From an uncultured Prevotella sp. (GTDB taxonomy: Bacteria > Bacteroidota > Bacteroidia > Bacteroidales > Bacteroidaceae): a stretch of DNA of 10,634 bases. Shown in pieces: positions 1 through 6,179 of the stretch (the stretch's first letter is position 1; the number at the start of each line of letters is the position of its first letter). The position numbers and the translations under genes were made by a program. The notes under the pieces were generated by a model. That model was given only the letters and a program-made list of their open reading frames with translations, was not told where the DNA came from and ran no database searches. The stretch lies in the NCBI GenBank assembly GCA_900772835.1, contig CAAGSA010000068.1, positions 1-10,634 on the forward strand, read 5' to 3'.

Positions 1-27
1 AACAGCGTTCGTTCTCAAAAGCGGATG

Positions 28-59
28 CAAAGGTACGGGGTTTTTCGATACAATCCAAA
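28..59 (-). promoter_or_regulatory. Leftward Bacteroidetes-type promoter
   Basis: Read on the minus strand, TTTG (plus positions 56-59) is followed by a 20-base spacer and TACCTTTG (plus 28-35). This is an exact match to the Bacteroidetes housekeeping consensus TTTG-N19-21-TAnnTTTG. Transcription would start near position 24 and run out of the left edge, so the gene it serves is not in the window. It implies that bases 1-1121 lie between two outward-facing transcription units. Confidence 0.7.
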
Positions 60-814
60 TGTTTTGAGGAAAAATATGGAAAAAATATGCTGTTTTTCTT
101 TTGTTTTACAGAAATTGAAAGAATTGGGAGGAGTACACCTTATTATTTATATATAGCTGGGAGAGAGTTTGGGACATTTGAGAGGGAGAGAAGTTATAGA
201 AGGACTGGACATTCCATAAGTGTTAGAGATGTTATAGATGGGATGGATGACTTAGAAAGAATGGACAGACCATATATACTCGGGGGACCCGGAAGGACTG
301 TATGTCCATCGGTAAGGTATAGGCGGACTATAAACTCTTTAGGGGGATGGAAGGTACGGGATTATACATTCGGGGAGTAGTGGTGACAAGGGGATTTTTA
401 ACAGGCATTCACATATAAGACAGAACATTTTAACACATGCAATTCTACATTGTTTACATTATTACGTATTGTTATTGACCGTTGATTACGATTGGCGGCT
501 TTGGCTATTGTCTTTCCTGCAGACAATTTTGCCGGACGTAACGTTTATGTTGACAGAAACTACCGAAAACCGGCACGAAAACGATAGTTGCCCAGTGTTT
601 TTCATAACAAACTCTTCAGTCATTCATAATGAACGATTAAAGCGTTTATATCGAATGACCGACTTTTTTATGGTTTACCAAATAGCCAGAAAGCACAACA
701 GATTGGAAGACAGCATCTTACGCGAACCGCTGAAAATTTCGATTTTTGCGCACAATTTTTCTGAAGCTCGGAAATAATCGATTCTCAGAGCGTATGCGAC
801 ACGCGACTTTAACA

Positions 815-825
815 TTTAAACGTTT
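815..825. promoter_or_regulatory. AACGTT-core palindrome (site A)
   Basis: TTTAAACGTTT contains the perfect palindrome AAACGTTT (818-825). A central CG within an A/T-flanked palindrome is the usual shape of LacI-family operators. The same core recurs at 949-956 and 974-979, nearer the kinase promoter, and at 540-545. Assignment to a regulator is inference; no regulator gene is in the window. Confidence 0.3.
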
Positions 826-946
826 CATTTTGTTAAATCGGTATGATAACCGGGGCAGCAAAAGATTAAGGACTAAGCAAGTGCCAGTGCTGGTTGATGG
901 ATGAACCACATAATAAAAGACATCGCCTCTCACGCAGGAAGCTGAC

Positions 947-982
947 TTAAACGTTTATTGGAAGCGGGGCATCAACGTTTAA
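947..982. promoter_or_regulatory. Paired AACGTT palindromes / 9-bp inverted repeat upstream of the sugar kinase
   Basis: TTAAACGTT (947-955) and its exact reverse complement AACGTTTAA (974-982) flank an 18-base loop. The left arm is itself part of the 10-bp palindrome TAAACGTTTA (948-957). The repeat ends about 25 bases before the putative -33 element at 1007. It could be a double operator for a LacI-type repressor of the kinase gene, or an RNA hairpin ending an upstream transcript, though no T-run follows. The symmetry is directly visible; the function is inferred. Confidence 0.4.
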
Positions 983-1006
983 ATAATCTTATAATATGTG
1001 GCAGAA

Positions 1007-1038
1007 TTTCAAAACAACAGAAAAATTATGTACTTTTG
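1007..1038 (+). promoter_or_regulatory. Promoter for the kinase-led gene block
   Basis: TACTTTTG at 1031-1038 fits the Bacteroidetes -7 consensus TAnnTTTG. Twenty bases upstream, TTTC at 1007-1010 matches the -33 element TTTG at three of four bases. Transcription would start near 1042, leaving a leader of about 80 bases before the ATG at 1122. The AACGTT inverted repeat lies directly upstream. Confidence 0.6.
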
Positions 1039-1121
1039 AAAAATGAAACAAGTAAGACTATATCAAGATAGAAATAAAACGAAATCATAATAACAATAAA
1101 ACGAACAAGGACTCTGTCATC

Positions 1122-2150
1122 ATGAAGAATAGATTTGTAACATTCGGAGAGATTATGTTGCGCATGACCCGTCCGGACAAAAAACGCCTAACACAAGGTA
1201 GCGACTGGAACGGATGCTTTGGCGGAAGCGAAGCAAACGTAGCTGTTTCGCTTGCCATGTTCGGTGATGATGTGGAATACGTAACGCGTTTGCCGAACAA
1301 CAAAATCGGAAAGGCCTGTATGAACGAAATGCGCCGGTATAATGTAGGAACCGACTATATTATAATAGGTGGCGACAGGCTCGGGCTGTATTTTTTTGAA
1401 GAATCCACGGCACTTCGCAGTTCGAGCATCGTGTACGACAGAGAAGACTCGTCGCTCACCACGATGCACGCAGGAATGGCAAAATGGGCAGAAGCGTTCG
1501 CCGATGCACATGTGTTCCATTGGTCTGGAATCTCAGCCGCACTGTCACAGGGTGCCGCCGACACGACGGAAGAAGCCGTGAATGAGGCAGTAGGCAGAGG
1601 AGTTACGGTTTCGTGCGACATAAACATAAGGACAAATCTTTGGAAATACGGCAAAAGTGCGCACGACGTGCTACTGCCGATGGCTAAACAGAGCGACATT
1701 GTGTTCGGCACGTCCGGCGAATGGAAGCTGCTAACCGGCATCACCCCACCCGACTTCACTCCAACAAGCCAGGACTACGAGATGGACAGGGAAGGATACG
1801 AGGAGTTCTTCAAGAAAGCCACGGCTGTGCTGCCAAAGGCAAGGAAAATGATTGTAGCCCTGAGGAATTCGCTCTCGGCAAACCATCATCTACTTTCGGG
1901 AGTGCTGTATGCCGACGGCAAGGTATACACGACAAGGGTGTATGACGTGGACAATGTGGTAGACCCAATGGGAGTGGGCGACGCATATATAGCAGCATAT
2001 CTGCACGCCTTCGGAAAAAACGGAAGCGACGATCAGCGCTGCCTTGATTTCGCCCTCGCGGCATCAGTGCTGAAATGCACCATATCCGGCGATTTCAACC
2101 TTTCAACCGAGGAAGAAGTGGAAGGCCTTATGAACGAAACTGAAGAATAA
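1122..2150 (+). CDS. kdgK: PfkB-family sugar kinase, probably 2-dehydro-3-deoxygluconokinase
   Basis: The protein (342 aa) is a ribokinase/PfkB-fold kinase, most like KDG kinases, which use ATP to convert 2-keto-3-deoxygluconate to KDPG in the cytoplasm during uronate or pectin breakdown. The N-terminal strand leads into FGEIMLR (8-14). The glycine-rich substrate loop FGGSEANVA is at 33-41. DINIR (166-170) resembles the DxNxR segment of KDG kinases, and the C-terminal ATP-site signature DPMGVGDAY (281-289) contains the catalytic base Asp287. Length is normal for the family. The ATG at 1122 is preceded by AAGGA (1107-1111), ten bases upstream, supporting this start. No KDPG aldolase (kdgA), its common Bacteroidetes partner, is adjacent; a MATE gene follows after 172 bases. 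Another 2-keto sugar acid or a fructose-type substrate cannot be excluded. Confidence 0.85.
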   Translation: MKNRFVTFGEIMLRMTRPDKKRLTQGSDWNGCFGGSEANVAVSLAMFGDDVEYVTRLPNNKIGKACMNEMRRYNVGTDYIIIGGDRLGLYFFEESTALRSSSIVYDREDSSLTTMHAGMAKWAEAFADAHVFHWSGISAALSQGAADTTEEAVNEAVGRGVTVSCDINIRTNLWKYGKSAHDVLLPMAKQSDIVFGTSGEWKLLTGITPPDFTPTSQDYEMDREGYEEFFKKATAVLPKARKMIVALRNSLSANHHLLSGVLYADGKVYTTRVYDVDNVVDPMGVGDAYIAAYLHAFGKNGSDDQRCLDFALAASVLKCTISGDFNLSTEEEVEGLMNETEE

Positions 2151-2158
2151 GGCACACA

Positions 2159-2198
2159 CGGGGATGGCAAGCGGCTGAGAAGCGCATTACCATCCCCG
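2159..2198. other. Hairpin in the gap after the kinase gene
   Basis: CGGGGATGG (2159-2167) pairs perfectly with CCATCCCCG (2190-2198): a 9-bp GC-rich stem with a 22-base loop, nine bases after the kinase stop codon. No T-run follows (the next bases are purine-rich), so it is not a classical intrinsic terminator. It could protect the 3' end of the kinase message or partly uncouple expression of the downstream genes. No clear TAnnTTTG box is seen before the MATE gene, so read-through from the upstream promoter is plausible. Confidence 0.5.
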
Positions 2199-2322
2199 GA
2201 AAAGAGAAAACAGACAGGAAAAGCGCAATAAACCATAGAAGAAATATAATAAACAAGGAAAACAAGAGTTTCTTTCCAAGAGAAGGACATTAAAGTTTTT
2301 ACTAAAAAAAGAGTGTGTTCAG

Positions 2323-3723
2323 ATGACTAAGAACAATACGGAAATAGATATGCTGCACGGGCCGCTGCTGACCAAGATTCTCGTGTTTGCGCTGCCGTTG
2401 GCGGCAAGCAGCGTCATGCAGCAACTGTTCAACTCGATTGACGTAGCAGTGGTAGGCCACTTTGCCAACAAGGAGGCCCTGGCTGCAGTTGGCAGCAACG
2501 CCCCGGTGATAAACCTGCTCATCAACCTTTTCATGGGCATATCGATGGGTGCCAACGTGGTGATTTCGAACCACATCGGGCAAAACGACAAAAGCAGCAT
2601 ACGACACGCCACAAACACCGTGGCACTGGTGGCACTGGGGAGCGGTGTACTGCTGATGCTGCTCGGGCAGATTGTAGCACGACCAATCCTGGAACTCATC
2701 AACACGCCGGAAAGTGTGCTCGGACTTGCCGAACTGTATCTCAGAATCTATTTCTGCGGAATGCCCTTCTTTATGATTTTCAACTTTGCCTCAGCCATAC
2801 TGCGCAGTATGGGCGACACGCGGCGCCCACTCTACATACTACTCGCTGCCGGCATAGTGAACACAGTGTTCAACCTGTTCTTCGTGATATGCCTGAATAT
2901 GAGCGTTGCCGGAGTGGCTGTAGCCACGTGCATCGCCAATGCTGTGAGCGCGGTAATGATAGTGCGCATACTGCTCCACGAGCAGGAACCGTATCGTCTG
3001 CACCTGAGACAGATGGCCATACAATGGAAAGAACTGAAGAGGATGCTGCAAATAGGTGTGCCGGCAGGCGTGCAGGGAATGATATTCTCGTTCTCCAACG
3101 TGCTTATGCAGTCGGCAATCAACGGCTACGGTGCGGCGGCAATCGCCGGTTCGGCAGCCACACTCAATTTCGAGTCGTACTGCTATTTCGTGGTTGCCGC
3201 CTTCAGCGGCGCGGCAATAAGCTTCGCCGGACAGAACTACGGAGCCGGTAACAACGAGAGAGTGAAGAGAATATTCTGGATGTGCACGGCTCTTTCCTTC
3301 GCAGCATGCTTCACGCTCAATATACTCATCGCACTGCTGCACACGCCCTGCCTCAGCCTGTTCTCCACCGACCCAGAAGTGCTGCACTTCGGCACGGAAC
3401 GCATAATGATAGTCCTCACGACACAATCGATAGCCTGCAGCTACGAAATTTCTGGAGCCACGATGCGCGGAATGGGCAAATCGATGCTACCGACGCTGAT
3501 AACTATATTCGGCACCTGTCTGCTGCGGATAGTATGGATATTCGGCATAGCGGAACATTTCGGCGACTTCCAAGTGCTGATGGCAGCCTATCCCGTATCC
3601 TGGACACTAACGGGAGCAATGATGTGTGCGACATTCTACTGGAAAGTGTGGAAAAAGCATCTGTGCACGAAGCAAACGGAACAGCAAGCCTATGCACAGA
3701 CAACAAAAATACAGAGAATATGA
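2323..3723 (+). CDS. MATE-family multidrug/metabolite efflux transporter
   Basis: The protein (466 aa) is a polytopic inner-membrane MATE transporter with the expected two similar bundles of six helices. The first spans roughly residues 15-220 and the second 240-450. The N-terminal segment PLLTKILVFALPLAASS followed by LFNSIDVAVVG (35-45) is typical; Asp40 occupies the place of the conserved first-helix aspartate that takes part in cation coupling. The second lobe begins LQIGVPAGVQGM and continues with ISFAGQNYGAGN. Such proteins export cationic drugs, dyes or metabolites using a H+ or Na+ gradient; the substrate cannot be told from sequence. The ATG at 2323 gives the usual short hydrophilic start; Met10 is a possible later start. 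Its stop codon overlaps the next gene's ATG (ATGA), suggesting translational coupling. Confidence 0.9.
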   Translation: MTKNNTEIDMLHGPLLTKILVFALPLAASSVMQQLFNSIDVAVVGHFANKEALAAVGSNAPVINLLINLFMGISMGANVVISNHIGQNDKSSIRHATNTVALVALGSGVLLMLLGQIVARPILELINTPESVLGLAELYLRIYFCGMPFFMIFNFASAILRSMGDTRRPLYILLAAGIVNTVFNLFFVICLNMSVAGVAVATCIANAVSAVMIVRILLHEQEPYRLHLRQMAIQWKELKRMLQIGVPAGVQGMIFSFSNVLMQSAINGYGAAAIAGSAATLNFESYCYFVVAAFSGAAISFAGQNYGAGNNERVKRIFWMCTALSFAACFTLNILIALLHTPCLSLFSTDPEVLHFGTERIMIVLTTQSIACSYEISGATMRGMGKSMLPTLITIFGTCLLRIVWIFGIAEHFGDFQVLMAAYPVSWTLTGAMMCATFYWKVWKKHLCTKQTEQQAYAQTTKIQRI

Positions 3724-4586
3724 ACAACAAGAAGACACTATACGTAAGCGACATGGACGGCACACTGCTGAACAGCCGCTCTGTGCTGTCGGAAAAGACA
3801 GTAAGCAAACTGAACAAACTCATTGCCGACGGCGCAATGTTCACCGTAGCCACAGCACGCACGCCAGCCACCGTGGTGGAACTGATGAAAGGCGTAGACG
3901 CACGCCTGCCATTCATCGTCATGGCAGGCTGTGCAATGTGGAACAGCCACACACGCCAATACGATTCGGCACGCCTCATCAGCAATGAAACAATAGAACA
4001 ACTGCTGCCTGTATTTGAGCGCAACGGCAACCACCCGTTCATATACTGCAAGAAAGGCAACCAGATTATCGTGCACCACACGAAGAAACTCACCGGGCAA
4101 GAAAAAGAATTCATCGAGCCCAGAGTGAAAACCGAACTGAAACGGCTGGCGCTGCAAGAGAAATTGAGCACCGACGCAAGCCACGACGGTGTGATGCTAA
4201 TCTTCAGTATGGGCAAATTCAATGAGCTACGCGACATTGCCGACGAGATTGACAAACAGAAAATAGACTGCTCATACAACTGTTATCACGACATATTCGA
4301 AGAAGAAGAGGGATTCATCGACCTTTACGTTAGCGGAACGACAAAAGCCGCTGCCATAAAGCAACTTGCCGAACAAACGGGAGCAGAAAGAATAGTGGTG
4401 TTCGGCGACAATCTGAATGATATCCCCATGATGCACGCCGCCGACTGGAGCGTGGCCGTGGAGAACGCCTTCGACGAGGTGAAGCACTGTGCCGACGAAA
4501 TAATCGGCAGCAACGACAAAGATGCCGTGGCAGAATGGATAGAGAAAGACTACAGGAAACAGATGGACGGAAAGCAAGCAATTTAA
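3720..4586 (+). CDS. HAD-superfamily (Cof-type, HAD-IIB) phosphatase
   Basis: The protein (288 aa) is a soluble HAD hydrolase of the Cof/YbiV type; characterised relatives dephosphorylate sugar phosphates, flavin mononucleotide or similar small phosphate esters with Mg2+. All four HAD motifs are present: DMDGT (nucleophile Asp11, acid/base Asp13), Thr45 in VATART, Lys209, and GDNLND (Asp230, Asp234). The C2-type cap lies between about residues 85 and 200. The start at 3720 is chosen because motif I then falls at the usual distance from the N terminus; the frame is open further upstream inside the MATE gene, but that would add an unrelated leader. The ATG overlaps the MATE stop by four bases. 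The linked sugar kinase makes a sugar-phosphate substrate plausible, but this is inference. Confidence 0.9.
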   Translation: MNNKKTLYVSDMDGTLLNSRSVLSEKTVSKLNKLIADGAMFTVATARTPATVVELMKGVDARLPFIVMAGCAMWNSHTRQYDSARLISNETIEQLLPVFERNGNHPFIYCKKGNQIIVHHTKKLTGQEKEFIEPRVKTELKRLALQEKLSTDASHDGVMLIFSMGKFNELRDIADEIDKQKIDCSYNCYHDIFEEEEGFIDLYVSGTTKAAAIKQLAEQTGAERIVVFGDNLNDIPMMHAADWSVAVENAFDEVKHCADEIIGSNDKDAVAEWIEKDYRKQMDGKQAI

Positions 4587-4616
4587 TGCCGATTCAGAAA
4601 AAACAATGTGCTGAGT

Positions 4617-4648
4617 GTTGCCTATATGGCAGAAAATTATTATATTCG
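4617..4648 (+). promoter_or_regulatory. Weak promoter candidate before the NfeD-like gene
   Basis: GTTG (4617-4620), a 20-base spacer and TATATTCG (4641-4648) each differ by one base from TTTG and TAnnTTTG. It lies in the 98-base gap after the HAD gene and could give the NfeD/SPFH/WecB-like genes their own start in addition to read-through. The match is imperfect and could be chance. Confidence 0.3.
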
Positions 4649-4684
4649 CAGCAGAATTGAATACTTTTTTAAAAACGAACCATT

Positions 4685-5134
4685 ATGATAGACTATTTTG
4701 CAGAAAACCTGTGGCAGATGTGGGCACTCGTATCAGTGGTCTGCCTCATTCTTGAGCTTACAAACGGTGATTTCTTCATCATCTGCTTCGCCATAGGAGC
4801 AGCACTGTCAGCAGTGCTCTCGGCATGCGGTCTGTCGTTCTATGCCGGGCTTGCTGCGTTTGCGGCGGCATCAGTGTTGAGCATCTACTTCGTGCGCCCG
4901 ACAATGCTGCGTCGGCTCCACAGGAACGAAGACTGCCGGGTGAGCAACGCCGATGCCCTGATGGGACGGGAAGGACGCGTGAGCGAGAGCATCGAAGAGG
5001 GCGGCTACGGCAGAGTTGCCATCGACGGCGATGACTGGAAAGCTCTGTCGGACGACGGGAAGGCAATAGAAAAAGGCACCAACGTGAAGGTGGTGGGCAG
5101 AGACAGTATCATACTGACCGTGGAACGCATCTGA
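4685..5134 (+). CDS. NfeD-like membrane protein with OB-fold domain
   Basis: The protein (149 aa) has the short-form NfeD layout. Three hydrophobic segments lie at about 9-26, 30-48 and 51-70, followed by a basic stretch (71-80) and a cytoplasmic beta-rich OB-fold domain of about 92-149. That domain starts MGREGRVSESI and ends with NVKVVGRDSIILTVERI, the usual NfeD C-terminal pattern. NfeD-like proteins are co-encoded with SPFH/stomatin proteins across bacteria and are thought to help assemble or anchor them in membrane microdomains; the gene 46 bases downstream is exactly such a partner. The long protease-containing form of NfeD is absent here. No strong ribosome-binding site precedes the ATG, common in Bacteroidetes. 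The family call is firm; the exact role is not known. Confidence 0.85.
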   Translation: MIDYFAENLWQMWALVSVVCLILELTNGDFFIICFAIGAALSAVLSACGLSFYAGLAAFAAASVLSIYFVRPTMLRRLHRNEDCRVSNADALMGREGRVSESIEEGGYGRVAIDGDDWKALSDDGKAIEKGTNVKVVGRDSIILTVERI

Positions 5135-5180
5135 AAGAACATGATAAATATAAACTGTTAAACTTAAACCACATACAATT

Positions 5181-6134
5181 ATGAACATTGGATTATATGT
5201 ACTGGCGGCAATCGTGATTTGCGCGCTGATTTTAGTAAAGAAAAGTCTGGTCATCATACCACAGTCGGAAACAAAAATCATAGAGCGGTTGGGAAGATAC
5301 TACGCCACGCTGAAACCGGGAATCAACATAATCATCCCATTCATCGACCGTGCGAAACCAATCATAACGATGAGCCGAGGCAGATATATGTACGACTCGT
5401 CGATAGACCTGCGCGAACAGGTGTACGATTTCGACAAGCAGAACGTGATTACGAAAGACAACGTACAGACACAGATTAACGCACTGCTCTATTTCCAGAT
5501 TGTAGACCCGTTCAAGGCAGTGTATGAAATCAGCAACCTGCCGAACGCCATAGAGAAACTGACACAGACCACACTGCGAAACATTATCGGAGAGCTGGAA
5601 CTGGACCAGACGCTGACATCGCGTGACACTATAAACACAAAGCTGCGCGCCGTGCTCGACGACGCCACAAACAAATGGGGCATAAAAGTGAACCGCGTTG
5701 AACTACAGGATATCACACCTCCGGAAAGCGTGTTGCAGGCAATGGAGAAACAGATGCAGGCAGAACGAAACAAGCGTGCCACAATCCTGACAAGCGAAGG
5801 ACAAAAGGCAGCAGCCATACTGAAATCAGAAGGAGAGAAAACAGCCATCGTGAACAAGGCGGAAGCCGACAAGCAAATGGCCATACTGAACGCCGAGGGA
5901 GAAGCACAGGCAAAGATTCGCAAAGCCGAAGCCGAAGCAATAGCAATAGAGAAGATAACGGAAGCAGTGGGCAAAAGCACTAACCCGGCAAACTACCTGC
6001 TGGCACAGAAATACATACAGATGCTGCAGGAAGTGGCCACCGGCGACAAGACAAAGACCGTATATCTGCCATACGAGGCAACAAACCTCATGGGCAGCAT
6101 AGGAGGTATAAAAGACTTATTCAAGTCAGAATAA
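5181..6134 (+). CDS. SPFH/stomatin-like protein (QmcA/paraslipin type)
   Basis: The protein (317 aa) has one N-terminal hydrophobic anchor (about 4-25, followed by KK). An SPFH (Band 7) domain spans about 25-185, opening with the typical IIPQSETKIIERLGRY and continuing through LKPGINIIIPFIDR. An alanine/glutamate/lysine-rich coiled coil (about 190-260) carries repeated EGQKAAA, EGEKTA, EADKQ and EGEAQA units. The C-terminal tail includes NPANYLLAQKYI. This matches the QmcA/YbbK-paraslipin class, which oligomerises into membrane-associated cages and influences protease or microdomain function. Length and architecture are normal. It pairs with the NfeD-like gene upstream. The WecB-like gene follows after 45 bases on the same strand, suggesting co-transcription. 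Confidence 0.92.
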   Translation: MNIGLYVLAAIVICALILVKKSLVIIPQSETKIIERLGRYYATLKPGINIIIPFIDRAKPIITMSRGRYMYDSSIDLREQVYDFDKQNVITKDNVQTQINALLYFQIVDPFKAVYEISNLPNAIEKLTQTTLRNIIGELELDQTLTSRDTINTKLRAVLDDATNKWGIKVNRVELQDITPPESVLQAMEKQMQAERNKRATILTSEGQKAAAILKSEGEKTAIVNKAEADKQMAILNAEGEAQAKIRKAEAEAIAIEKITEAVGKSTNPANYLLAQKYIQMLQEVATGDKTKTVYLPYEATNLMGSIGGIKDLFKSE

Positions 6135-6179
6135 AAACAATCTCAATTTTAAAACCAAGGAAAAAAGGAATAAAGAAGA

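Larger units (their letters stand above)
60..1006. other. Long stretch without a supportable gene
   Basis: About 950 bases with no convincing gene on either strand. Positions 120-380 are purine-rich on the plus strand (many GGA, GAG and GGG words). Short words recur: GTTATAGA at 193-200 and 231-238, GAAGGACTG at 199-207 and 292-300, and AAGGTACGGG at 30-39 and 351-360. Open frames at 87-380 and 469-777 have compositions unlike the neighbouring genes and no recognisable domain; the second opens with TTG. Positions 381-1006 are AT-rich with small inverted repeats and AACGTT palindromes, listed separately. It could be decayed sequence, a regulatory region or a non-coding RNA locus; the sequence does not decide. 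Confidence 0.5.

Noticed and set aside
87..380. Open frame of 97 codons in the left spacer
   Set aside because: Arg/Tyr/Gly-rich translation with no domain or membrane pattern and no ribosome-binding site. It lies in a purine-skewed repetitive tract, so it is more likely a chance frame.
469..777. Open frame of 102 codons starting with TTG
   Set aside because: Rare start codon, no promoter box or ribosome-binding site, no recognisable family and AT-rich intergenic composition. I could not support it as a gene.
718..933. Minus-strand frame of 71 codons
   Set aside because: Overlaps the other weak frame and several palindromes; no family resemblance and no promoter.
780..1000. Possible tRNA or structured RNA (small stems such as CGGT/ACCG near 839-853 and TGGTT/AACCA near 892-909)
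   Set aside because: The stems are 4-5 bp and do not combine into a cloverleaf; no T-loop or acceptor pattern was found.
3282..3719. In-frame upstream extension of the HAD phosphatase
   Set aside because: It would overlap most of the MATE 3' half in another frame and add a non-homologous leader. The ATG at 3720 places HAD motif I at the usual position and makes a normal four-base overlap.
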